Assembly: GCA_963924555.1 (NCBI GenBank)
Contig: OZ004587.1
Coordinates: 5,146,001 to 5,210,000, forward strand
Direction of reading: 5' to 3'
DNA: 64,000 nt
Source: Crambe crambe
Lineage: Eukaryota; Porifera; Demospongiae; Poecilosclerida; Crambeidae
Under the pieces are notes generated by a model. The model searched no databases and was not told the DNA's origin. It saw nothing but the letters and a program-made list of their open reading frames with translations. A program made the position numbers and the translations under genes. This document shows positions 24,840 to 36,048 of this stretch, in pieces. How positions within the stretch are numbered: the first letter of the stretch is position 1; each line of letters starts with the position of its first letter.

Positions 24840-26600
24840 ATGAATTCTATTTCAACCACATCCTTTAGAGGCAAGAGTTTAGTTCACACTGAGACCAAGG
24901 GAGGAGAACAACAAGCAAATGATGAAGTAGCTAAAGTACCGACTCATTTGTGCTTCAACTCCTTAGGCTTAGCTAAGATATTTCTGTCAGCATGTATGAA
25001 GCTGTATGATACTTACCAGATATTAAAGACAAGCACCTTCAATCCACTTAGATAGGCCTAGCCTCTATGACCAAAATGCTTTACAGCTCGCTGAGCATGT
25101 TTTGGGTCTGCATAATTCAAGGATCAAAGGTCAAATTGAATGACATACACCCTCATAGCCTCAACCCAAAGGAGATCCGACACCCGGGTGTCAATTCAAT
25201 TCAATACTCACCACGTGATGCTAATTTGCTGATATGCATATTGACACCAGGATGTCGGACCTCCTCTGGCCTCAACCCAGCAATGCTCTACTTAAGTGAT
25301 AGCACAATGCCCTTTCTTTTTACCAGGCCAGGCCATGTGCTTGGTGGGGACAAGGCTACCGTGGCCACTGTTATCCCCACCAAACGAGGAAATTTGACAT
25401 AAGCAGCTCAAGGATGAGCTGATCAGTATTTTCCTGAAAGCAAAAGAGTCTAACTGCAAGCCCTCACTCTAGAGTCCAAGAGTCCCCAGGCTAGGCGACT
25501 GCTATAAATTTGGGACCAACTGGTAGTGTAGCCACCAAGGACGCCTCCACTGACACTTCAGCTTGTCCTTCCAGCAAGCATGAGAGAGGAGGCCCTCAGA
25601 GATCTTCATCAAGGCACTATGGGAGGCCATTTGGGGGATGATAAGATGTTGGGACAGAGGTTCTATTGCCCTGGCTATCACAGTAATGTTTGTGAGTGGA
25701 TAAGAAGATGCAGTCAGTGTGCTCTGAAGAAGACTCCAAAACTGCACCTCTCCAAAGCATCGAGACAGGCTATTGGTAGCTGTGGATATACGTACTGGGA
25801 CCTTTCCCAGAATCGGAAGTAGGAAATTCCTACATCCTCACAGTTGCAGATGGCTTTGTTGAAAATGCCACAACCATACACTTTTGGGTATGTTGGACAA
25901 AGCAGTGACAGACAACAGCAGAATGAAGGAGACCACAAGTGCCAAGTTGGACTGCCAGAAGGATATCTACAATCAACATCATTGATAAGTCACGCAGCAC
26001 CCCTTACCACTCACCGTCAGATGGCTTTGTTGAAAATCCCACAAACGCACACTTTTGGGTACGTTGGACACAGTAGTGACAGACAACAGCAGAATGAGAG
26101 AGACCATGAGTGCCAAGTTGAACTGCCAGAAGGATATCTACAATCAATATGTCCATGGTAAACCCTTCAGTGTGGTACGGCTCCATTCATCTGTTATTCC
26201 TCTCACCCTTGGACAGGGCCATTTCAGATTATTTGGTGAATTGCTGATGTGATATTGCATACAGGATCTACGCAGTCAATGATGCCAACTTGGTCATACA
26301 TTTTGATCGTATCCAAGGACATCATCTACTGAAACCACTGATCGACATCCCCCACCCACACCTCCACCTCCTCAAGGTACCAATGTTCTCCTCCCACTTG
26401 ACCCACCCCCCACACCTATCCCACCTCACCCACCCTCACTGCCACGACCACTATCCCCCTCCTCCCTATCCTCATGCCAGACTATTTATCTCATATCTTG
26501 ATCAACGAGATCAGAATCTGGAGGGATTCTTCCAGAGAGGAGGACTTGTAATAGGACAGGATATGACATCACTAATTATGATATTAATTATTACATCATT
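24840..26600 (+). mobile_element. Broken Ty3/gypsy-type LTR retrotransposon pol fragment (integrase)
   Basis: The clearest part is the integrase zinc-binding H2C2 motif at 25580-25760: LHQGTMGGHLGDDKM (His residues), YCPGYHSNVCEW and CSQCALKK (Cys pair). Downstream, in shifted frames, are remnants of the catalytic core (GPFPESEVGNSYILTVADG, about 25798-25853; TPYHSPSDGF, about 26003-26030) and a C-terminal strand with VIHFDR (about 26290). A ~165-bp segment of the core is tandemly duplicated (25848-25980 and 26020-26155). Several frameshifts and stops make it non-functional. No LTRs, primer-binding site or protease were recognised. The part before 25500 is assigned only by position. Confidence 0.7.
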
Positions 26601-26816
26601 ATTATTGTAATAGGAAGGATATGACATCACTATGACATTCATTAATTATTATAGCATTAATGTATGACATCTTAGATAGTTCTAGAACTCAATTGATTGA
26701 TTCTGTCTTCCTGTGTGGTTGATTACAGTATCTAATCAGCCTGCATTTTTAGAAACTGGGATAAACCTATCCACTTGAGTGCTGAAGTTTTCTGAGTTGA
26801 TTAAAAGCTGTAAGAA

Positions 26817-28434
26817 ATGCATCTAGTTATAGTTCATGGTTATTTGCTCAGTGGTACTGGTTCTAACATCTACTGTGCCAATGTGGCTAAGACATGGAAG
26901 AATCTTGGTCATGCTGTTACAGTCGTATGTCAAGATCGCAATGCTGGAAAGCTGGACTTTGTAGACGAGTGTTTTATTGGCACCGAGAATGTGCCAATTA
27001 TTGCACCTAGGCCAAGATCCATTCGTGTAGTAGTGCCTGATATAGATAATTTGCTACTCGTGTATGTCTTCAACTGTTATGAAGGATTTAGAGTTAAGGC
27101 AATGGGAAGTGCTGAGTGTTCCCTTGCTGAAATAGAGAACTACATTGATAAGACAGCAGCTGGACTGTGTAAAGTCTTAGAGCAAGGAGTTGACCGCATT
27201 CTCACTAATCATGCTATTCTGAGTCCTGCTGTGGCCAAACGAGCTTGTGAAGGGCGAGTTCCATATGATGTGAAAATACATGGCAGTTCAATAGCTATCT
27301 TTTTCGCTCAAACAACGACCTGAACTTCTAAAGTATGCCCTGGAAGGTCTTAGTCATTGTGAAAAAATAGTTGCAGGCACTTCGTATATTTGCAAGCTCT
27401 TGGGTGAGACCTTTGCTCAACATACTGAAGAAATAGCTCTACATCATAAGCAGGTCGTAATTCCACCAGGAATGGATCCAAACGTATTTCAGTTACTTGA
27501 TAGTGTAGAAGAAAACCAACAATGGTTCCTTGAAAAAATACAGAGTTTTATTGACAGAAAACCCTCAGGGAGACAGGCAGCAAAAATGGTTCTACCCAGT
27601 GATCCAGCAAGCATTAATGACCTCCATGGCTCTCTCACAGCCTTAGCTGGCACTTACGACCAATGGGCTATGGATTCTGATCTCCTAAAGCGTTGGCCAA
27701 CCCTTACTGAAGGAGAACCTATCATTGTTTACTTTGGAGCTTATCTGAACTCTAAAGGTGTGGGTGAGGTTCTTGTTTCTTTTCCTATGATTCTTCATGA
27801 AGTCCCAAATGCTAGACTCCTGGTCATAGGTTATGGAGGTTATCGTGAGCACATGGAAGGAATACTAAACTCCATGGAATCCGGAGATGTAGATGCCTTT
27901 ATAGCATTTTGTCAGGCTGGATGCTTCTTGGATGCCTCACCAGATCAGCTAAGAGGCATATTCCAAAAGATATCACCAGAGGAACGCCAGCGCATCACTA
28001 TTACGGGAATTATGGAGCACCACCAGTTAAGCAAGATTCTTCCGATGGCCAGCATTGCTATTGTGGGAAGTAAGTGTGCTGAGGCATTTGGAATGGTAAC
28101 AGTAGAAGCAATGTGTTCAGGTATCTTACCGTTGAGCCACTATCATTCTGGCCTGGCAGATATTTTGGATATCGTAAAAAAGACTGACTCTTCCTTAGAA
28201 GCCATCATGCACATCGAATCTCAGCCAGGAGGAAAGTTTGAGTTCACTGATGGGTCTAGTCTATTGAAAGAGTTACCCCAAAAAGTAATCAAAGGACTTC
28301 AATATCTTTATCCGAATAAAGACTATTCTGATACCTCGCGAAGAAGAGAGATTTCTGAAAAGCTAAGGAGTATTGCTGTGGAGAATTTTTCCTGGAATAA
28401 AATCTGTGTGTCATTATTACAACCACTATCCTAA
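26817..28434 (+). CDS. Intronless GT4-type (GT-B fold) glycosyltransferase with one apparent 1-nt frameshift
   Basis: Two overlapping frames (26817-27323 and the frame running through 27400-28434) join into one 538-aa protein if one T of the T-run at 27300-27304 is discounted. Residues continue smoothly across the point. The N-terminal Rossmann half begins MHLVIVHGYLLSGTGSN with a Gly-rich donor loop. The C-terminal half has IIVYFGAYLNSKGVGE, LLVIGYGGYREHMEG and the retaining-GT4 E-x7-E signature in AEAFGMVTVEAM (Glu at about 422 and 430). It should transfer a nucleotide-sugar donor, acceptor unknown. There is no signal peptide or membrane segment. The gene has no introns, unlike its multi-exon neighbours, and looks bacterial in style, so horizontal transfer or a retrogene origin is possible. 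The frameshift may be a real lesion or a sequencing error in a homopolymer. A broken 5' copy lies at 3280-3592. Confidence 0.8.
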
Positions 28435-29366
28435 TCTCTGTAGACTTTTGGGGCTTTTTGAATTATTATAAGTAGCTATAATTATGAAAACATTAGATTC
28501 TCATTTCCAAGCTTTTTGTATTGCATATTCAATTAAGCTATTTTGTTGCTAATTATTAGATGAAGTATGAAGTTTAAGACTGCTGCATGAATGCTTGTAA
28601 TACCAATCTTAAAAGGACAAAGGGATCAATAAGGAAATTATAGCTAAGGGAAGAGAACTGATTTTGACTGTAAAAAATTCTCAGTGAAATTACTAGCTAG
28701 AGAATAGAGAGGGGGGCACATGCATTATGTCATAGCAGTCCACAGTTACTTACGAAAGTTTGACAACAGGAGTCCATATTTGGTGCTGTGTTGGATGGTA
28801 GGCAAAGAACTTGTGGTAAATGTTGTCGGAAGAGGCTTTATTGTTGCAGAAAGCGATGTAGAGTTTGAGCTCATCTTCGGGCTGTCACCTAGCTTGCTTG
28901 GGTCCACTTCACTCTCCAGTAGTCTAGGGAGGAGTTTGCTGTGGGGCATGGCAGGTGGGTGTGGCATAATGAGGAACGATAAATAGGAGGTATTGAGTTT
29001 AAAAACTTACTCTTTGTGAAATATCTTCCAAATTTCCTAATAAAGAGACCGAAGAGCCCTGGGGGCAGACTCATCATTCACTTCAGGATCATAATTCTAA
29101 TCAAATGATTATCACATGATTATCACATGACCTATACATCGGCATAACACTCACCATTAGACAAAAGTACAACTTTTGGCTATATCTGCAATAGCAACAA
29201 ATTAACAGTGGTCTCTAAGCCACAGCATTAATTAACTGGAATTTACCTCCTTCGTTCCCTCAGCATCTAATTTCTGTTCTTCATCATCATAACAAAGTCT
29301 CCAATAGATCTAGGGACAGGACTGTTGAGTTGTGATCTTCAGTGGGCGTGTTACTCGATCTCCTCT
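28435..29366. other. Mostly non-coding, with a weak orphan exon
   Basis: A 63-nt minus-strand segment (29309-29247) has an AG acceptor, a GT donor and an open frame beginning IYWRLCYDDEEQ. A further minus-strand frame at 28943-28741 is Ser/Thr-rich. No complete gene can be built. Confidence 0.3.
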
Positions 29367-29567
29367 CAGTGGTGGATCCAGGATTTTCAGAAAGGGGGGG
29401 CACATAAATGCAAAATATCTGCGCACTTGTGTGTGAAAATTTTTTTTACCCGGCTTTGGCCCTTTTTAGGGAAATTGTCATGCACCACTGTAATTCTTAT
29501 AAGTGGCCACACCAAAAAGGGGGGGGGGGGCATGTGCCTGAAATGCCCACTCCTAGATCCACCACTG
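29367..29567. mobile_element. MITE with CAGTGGTGGATCCAGG termini and 5-bp duplication
   Basis: 201 bp. The left end CAGTGGTGGATCCAGG matches the inverted right end (CCTAGATCCACCACTG). CCTCT is repeated immediately on both sides. The interior carries a G-tract. Confidence 0.8.
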
Positions 29568-29579
29568 CCTCTGAAGATG

Positions 29580-30170
29580 AGAGATTATGGTTCTGTTTTA
29601 ATTAGCTTGCAGTTTATTAATTTTCGTCAAAGTGTTCTTCTTGCTTGTAAGTATTAGCTACTGTGATCCTTCATCGAAACTTGTGGTTATAAAACACTTG
29701 ATGAAATTGCTTCTACTTGTCATCATGACATGCATTCATAAATGATTGGACTATTATAGCTGCATAATGTCTCTACTAACACAAAGAGTCCAACCATGAA
29801 ATTTGGTTTAGAGATAGAGTTTTAGCCTCATAGACCACTATAGCTAGAGCCAAAAATTGCCTATTAATCATATCACAGATCAGCTCAAGGGTGCAAAGGT
29901 CAGTCACAAGCCCCTCCCTTATTGACATTAGATACTACCCCAGTACTGCTATGATTATATATAGGGATTGTTGGCTGGATACCCATTTCCATCCTCATCC
30001 CTACCCTTGTTTCCTTACTTTTTCAAGCAATGATCATCCCTACTTTTTTTTTTTCCTTCATTTCACGGAAATATTTTTTCCCTTATTAGCTACATTAGGA
30101 ATTGTAGGTCATACCATTCGCAAAAGACTTAGATTCTAGCCTTGTGCTGGCTATGTAGATTCATTTGACA
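29580..30170 (+). pseudogene. Remnant of a third copy of the Cys-rich/stalk/TM gene
   Basis: 29589-29660 matches intron 2 of the 21.5-kb gene (around 21903-21965). About 30085-30170 matches its last coding codons and 3' flank (TLGIVGHTIRKRLRF then stop, compared with TLGIVAHFIRINF). Exon 2 and the stalk are missing, so the copy is dead. It sits between the two intact paralogs on the same strand. Confidence 0.6.
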
Positions 30171-30472
30171 TTAATTTCTTGTCCATACATGCTACATCAG
30201 TATAGCTAATTAATTTTGACTCATAACTTTGTGCTTTATTCACTATACCCTATAATTATGCTTCACTTGTGTACATAGCTATAAGATACGATGTCATTTC
30301 CAAAGACAATACATGTGTCAATGGCAAGGCTAGCTAATACAACTTAAAGTTATTGTGGCTAGCTAATGCCAGTGGAGGTAGGATTAGGAGGGCCAGGGGG
30401 GCCATGACCCCCCAACTTTCATTATCAATTAGCCTGCATTATGTGTTGTTACAACCCTCTGTTGCTCTGTTG

Positions 30473-30654
30473 TAGTGGCGGATTTAGGGAGTTTCTTTTA
30501 CTTCTTAAGAAGTACCCATCTTAATTCACATCTTTAATTTTTTGCACTTAGCAGCATTAACAATGAAAATATAAAAATGGGTGTGGTTATGGGAGTGGTA
30601 GTGGGACACCTACTGATAAGAAGTACCCTTTAGAAAATCCTGGAATTGCCACTG
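30473..30654. mobile_element. MITE of the AGTGGCGGAT family
   Basis: Left AGTGGCGGATTTAGGG, right inverse AATTGCCACTG. A relative of 29367-29567 and 32169-33037. The target duplication is not exact. Confidence 0.55.
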
Positions 30655-31504
30655 TTGACAGTTGGCCCCCTCAACTTTCATTTTGTTCCTGCTTCACTGA
30701 ACTATGCCGTAGCTACGTAGAGCTATAGGACTTAACTACTCATGTTCATTATGTCAGAGAAGTTTCACATGACATAAGATTTTGGAGAGATAGGTATACG
30801 TGTAGCTAGCTACTAGATTAACTGTACAGCAGCTACGTAGCTAATCATATTATTTTTGCCAGCTATCAATATGACTGTAATTTTTAGTATAAAATCCAAA
30901 AATGAGATATTTATTATAGAGGTTAATTAACACATTGCTGACTTCAGGGGAAAATTTGAGATCATGTTTTACAGAAGTGACTAAAGTGTTTGGTAGGTTT
31001 AACTGTTATCATGTATAGCTAACTGTTTTGATAACTTTACACTGAGATGGTGTTTCCTGTTTGGATTTACATGTCCCTGTCCATCACAACCTGGAAAAAT
31101 GCATAAGTAGTTCCCCAATTCAGTTCCCCAATTCAGGGTTTGGCAACTGAGAGTAGGAGCTGGATGTTCTTGCTCATCTGGATCCAGTAGAAAGCCAGGG
31201 ATCTGGTAATGTTTAATGTGCTTTGTGTACTGCTGACAAAGTTGACATACTTTTCAGCTGAAATTTGAACAGGCTCGTGTGCTTGTAGTTCACTGAGGAT
31301 GCTGATCATGATAACATTCAACGTCTTTACATCCAGCTAGTCTAAGACTTAGCTATAGCTATGCTACATGGAAAACTGCCTTGGAAATGAAATATCATGC
31401 AGTTTGTGGAATCACTGACATGCATGACATAATATAGCTATATATACTTGTCAGTAAAAAGTTTTGGAAAATTTATGCTAGCTACTGATTAAAAGAAGTA
31501 GCTA
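30655..31504. other. Intergenic, no gene supported
   Basis: A minus-strand frame at 31321-31133 is open but has no recognisable domain or partner exon. Confidence 0.4.
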
Positions 31505-32058
31505 CCGTATAGCGCTCTATTTTCGAGGCACTAATATTTGGAGGATAGCTATTTCGAAATTATTTCGCAGAATAATTTTCGAGGATCATTTGTTTGGAAA
31601 GAACTGCTGTGCTGAAAAGAACCACCAGGAATAGTCATGACCCGTTTGCTATGGCTGTTATAGATGCTACAGGTAGCATCGTAGGCCATGTTCTGCTGCT
31701 CTTCTTACAATTTCAGCCCTTTTTTCTGAAGAAAACCTAGAGTATGGCCCTCTGGTGCCGGTGGTATTGACAAAGCGTTTCAGTAGAAACTTTCGAATTC
31801 GCTGCTTCTATAGAAGAGGAGGGAACTGTTACAGGGATCTGATAGTGGATTAGTAGGTTGCTTTGGTTTAGAGCTAAAATAACATGATTTGACAGCTGCA
31901 CTGTACTGTAGCTAGCTAGCTAGCTAGCTGTACGCATTGTGCACGCGCGTACATAACACGTGGCAGGTAAAAATATTCGAGGGCACAATTTTCGTGTTTT
32001 GAGCAAAATCCGCGAAAACCTCGAAAATAAAGTGCCTCGAAAATAAAGCGCTATACGG
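31505..32058. mobile_element. Non-autonomous DNA transposon, CCGTATAGCGC termini, TA duplication
   Basis: 554 bp. Left CCGTATAGCGCTCTATTTTC and right inverse CCGTATAGCGCTTTATTTTC form a long terminal repeat rich in TTTTCGAGG subrepeats, with TA on both flanks (31503-31504, 32059-32060). No transposase. Confidence 0.8.
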
Positions 32059-32168
32059 TATTAATTTTTAATGTTGTAGGTGTTTATTGAAGCCAAACCA
32101 TTTCTATTCATTATATCATGCATTCAGTCCACAATATAGCTATATCATCACCATTCTACCTTTATAAT

Positions 32169-33037
32169 CAGTGGCGGATTTAGGGTGGTTCCTAGGGTTC
32201 CATGGAACCCCCCTTTCATACAATAAGGCTGGCAGAATCTTGGCAGAGACTCTAAGCAACTTATAAGAGTCTCCTAACCTACGTACTACTAATTCGATCT
32301 TCTTATTGTACGATCGATCGCGGGCTCCGCCTTTTCCGGAACTGTTTAGCTAGAAAGGGAATTTCCCACTGCTACGTGTTGTTTATAAGCACCAACAGCT
32401 AGCGGTGGATTGCATGTCGCTTGACACTAGTACTTCAGCCAGCAAGGTCACATGGACCAATCAGATTCATGCTGACATCATATCATTGCCTACAAATCTG
32501 ATTGGTCCATGTGACCTCGGTGGCTGAAGTACTCATAATTGCCAACCGTCCCGATTTGGCCGGGACACTCACGATATTATACCTCTTGTCCCGGTCCCGC
32601 CCGACATAGTGCTTTAACAATGACTTGTCCCGACAGATAGAGCTACAAGGTAGTCTCGCGGACCAAGGAAAGAATCAAGTCTGCCCCGTGAGACTACTTC
32701 ATTATAAAACATCACGTGATCTGAAGTTATAAACAAAATTAATGACATCATGAAATCCAGCGTAGATTATTTCATTCCCGATCCCAAATTTCAAAACGGG
32801 CGTGTTTAATAAAAAGTGGGCGTGGTCTACAAATTTTTCGCGCGCGCCAGACTGTCCCTATATTCCATTTCCAGAGGTTGGCAACTATGCAAGCAACCTG
32901 TATACAGCCTATAGTGGGTAAAGTTTAACCAAAAGGGTGTGGTTAGGTAAAGTGGGCGTGGCTAAGCTAAAAATTTTCCGCGCTTGCGCGCGGATACAAT
33001 TGGAACCCTCCTTTCCATTTTTCTAGATCCGCCACTG
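32169..33037. mobile_element. Non-autonomous DNA transposon, CAGTGGCGGATTTAGG termini, 5-bp duplication
   Basis: 869 bp. Left CAGTGGCGGATTTAGG, right inverse CAGTGGCGGATCTAG, flanked by ATAAT on both sides. It contains an internal ~105-bp inverted repeat around 32425-32530 (ACTTCAGCCAGCAAGGTCAC and its inverse), probably a nested hairpin. No coding capacity. Confidence 0.8.
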
Positions 33038-36000
33038 ATAATAATTAACTATTATAAGTTTCTTGGTCTTGTCTGTACTTAATTTACTCTCTTTCTCAAT
33101 GGCCAAGCCAAGAAGAGTCCTCTACATAAGGATCTTCGTCTCTGTCTGATGATCACTGAATACATGTTATAGATTATATACCTAGGTCACACTGCGTAAT
33201 TTTAGTTCATTTTATTACACTCATATACATCTATTGAGTACTTAGTTCGATGAATGGATGTTTGATTTGCTAGCTATATGAAGAATTTCTAGATCACAGA
33301 ACTCTTGAAAAAGCAGAAATTCCATTTTGAAGAGGCACTACTAGCTAATTAGGATTATCGCATGGATATTATCTGGTATCAGTTCAAAAATCCTGCTGCT
33401 TCAAATAACTGTTTTCCACTCCTATCCTGGGTTGCTCAACTTATACTTATAGCTAGCTAATACCCCACTCAAATGCTGGAATTGGGATGGAACAGATCGA
33501 AGTCGGCTTGATGTTGAAGGTTCTCTGTCATCTATTTTGGCAGTTAATAAGTTGGACTGTCCAGACTCCATTTCAAAATGTTATGAGTTTTATCCTGAGA
33601 GCCAATTATTAGCTATAATTATGATGTTACAAGAAGGCAATAACTATAGCTATAACAGAGACCTTGCACAAGCAAGAAAATAACTATTGTGGGTCAATCA
33701 GCACATCTCACTAAAAGTTGATCAGGGACATAGCTAGCTAGAACTCCTGGAATGGGTATACAAAGGTGTGCCACAAAATATATCTTCAATGACTTCCACT
33801 CAAACTACAAATGTTGCTTGTTGGCACTGAACCTTCTATCCCTGATGTACACCCTATAGAACTCCAAGATATCATGTTTCCTGTGTCATAGGGACTTTGA
33901 CCTTAGGAACTTTGTCACTTTCAGCAGTGCAATCACAGCACCAGATCAAGCAGACTCACCCACAGGCAGGCCAGGCTAAATGTATCGCGACACTACTACT
34001 TTAACCACCCCGGAACTCACTTCCCCCCGATTGATCTTGAACTCTCTCAGGGGTCATGTTATCACCCACCTTTGGAGCCATTTCACTATCAATTTTAACT
34101 CTCACAAAGGTTGTTCATTTCATTATTATTTGTCCATGCCCTCTCTGTAATCACTACTCTCACCCACCTATTTTTAAATGTGTTTTCTACAAGTACTGTT
34201 TTTTTTGTTTTGTTTTTTTTCAATTCTGTCATTATCTTACCCCCTTTCTTTATTATGGCTGTTTGCAGTACAGACTTACTTTCAACCATGTCATTTATTC
34301 ATTTTAAGCGCGCGCAGACCCGACAGATGAAACGACACCTTTCCAAAGTAGGTTAAAGGTCATAGCTAATGGCTAATAGTTTGCTCATATCTAAGGATGG
34401 ATTTTCTTCAAAACAAAGTTCATATGGAAGAGTAAGAAAGGGAGTAGGTAAATTATAAAAAATAAGCCATGTAGGAACTTAGTCTGGCATAGTGGAAACT
34501 ACGCCAGACTAGTAGTAGGAACTGTTGTACAATCGTTGTTAGTTTGTCCTAAAGTCCTAAAGTCTATCCTTGTTCTGAATGTACTTGAGTAGGCCTACCC
34601 TCCCCATGTAAAACGTGTTTTTGATTGCTCATATTTACTGTATTACAGCTTTATTGGCAATTTCTGCTGCCAAGCTTTGCAGTGGACTTCAGAGTCATGT
34701 GCAGGTTCCCGCTAAATTTGTGTCACCCCTATCTACACATTTTAATGAAGTTGTGACTGAATTCTGAATCAATCTCTCTGAACAACATAAATCAAGTTCT
34801 GGCTGTGGAGTCATAGTTGATTAATGCTGCAATCTGAATTCCTCAATACCAGCAAAGCTCTCAGATGTTGAGCTCGTGAACTTCTATATATAAGTTGAAT
34901 GCCTTCATCCTTCTTGCATGCCTTATATCATATGAAAATCAAGTTATTTTTGAACATCAAATCTAATTTTAGCACTAGCTATATCTATTAAGAAACTGTC
35001 ACAGTTGGAATAATAGGATTCTGTTGATATGTTTCTTTCCCCCGGATCTGGACCTTTGCAGTCAGGTTATATCTTGGTCATTTTTTGGTGTTGTCCTGCA
35101 GTATTTGACCCCCACCTTAGCATCCGGAAGTGATGTAATGGTGTAACGTAGCTGAAAAATGTAGTTATTAAACTTTACATGCAGGAAAAAAACAGGCACA
35201 AGAGATTTTAGAAACACAGCAGGAAAAATCAAGCACAAAAAGACTAACAGCTAAACAGAAATGAAACCACTAATTACCCACAAATCAATAATCATACACT
35301 ACAACACTAATAGAAGCATGTGTGTTGGTGTGCTGACTTATGAAAACTTGACAACTTCTTCACCCAAATAACTAGCTATATACTAAATTCTCAGTGCATG
35401 GCTGATAAAAATACTAATTTGCAGTCTCCTGTTCAGTGTAAGACATGCATTGACTCAATAGATGTTTAAGGTATATATCAATATCTTATATCAAAAATCA
35501 AACTTGTTCCAATAAAGCATGATCAAACACAATTTCTCACTTCTTTGTTGCCATATATGTCAGCTGTTCACCAAAATAGTTGAGTCTGTAGAAATCACAT
35601 GAATCTAGGCTCAGGAAAGATCAAATATTGTAGCAGGGGGGCCGGGAAATGTCTTCTTGGGATCTTGCAATGAAATGACATTATTGGAAGTAATTTTGTG
35701 AAAAAAGTACAAATTTGCATCACATTAAATACACAAGGAATAAAACAAAATTTGCAGGCAGGAATGATACATCTTGGCATTATCAATTCACAAAAAATCG
35801 AATTCCTATATACAGTGTAATTCATGGAGAAATGAAATTTGACCACTCTCTCACCGGTTGCCGGTTGTACACTTGGACTAGGTGCACTCTCAGCCTCAGG
35901 AAGTCAACCGGATACTGTTTTTTACGGCAATTTCCTCATTTCCGGCCAGATGATTATGACAGCGTGCAACTTATAATGTGGTTGGGTGTGGCCTAAAAAG

Positions 36001-36048
36001 CAGTATAATTAGGTCAAGCTGATCTATTAATTTTGTACATATTAAACA
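33038..36048. other. About 3 kb without a supportable gene
   Basis: Contains the small palindromic insertion at 34471-34522. Open frames around 33480-33690, 34056-34360 and 35715-35996 show no recognisable domains or flanking splice structure. Confidence 0.5.
34471..34522. mobile_element. Tiny palindromic insertion flanked by a 9-bp direct repeat
   Basis: TAGTCTGGC (34480-34488) and its inverse GCCAGACTA (34503-34511) form a hairpin. GTAGGAACT stands on both sides as a probable target-site duplication. The ends match those of the element at 24092-24668. Confidence 0.5.

Noticed and set aside
34056..34356. Overlapping hydrophobic frames on the plus strand
   Set aside because: T-rich DNA gives Phe/Leu-rich translations. 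No splice structure or domain.
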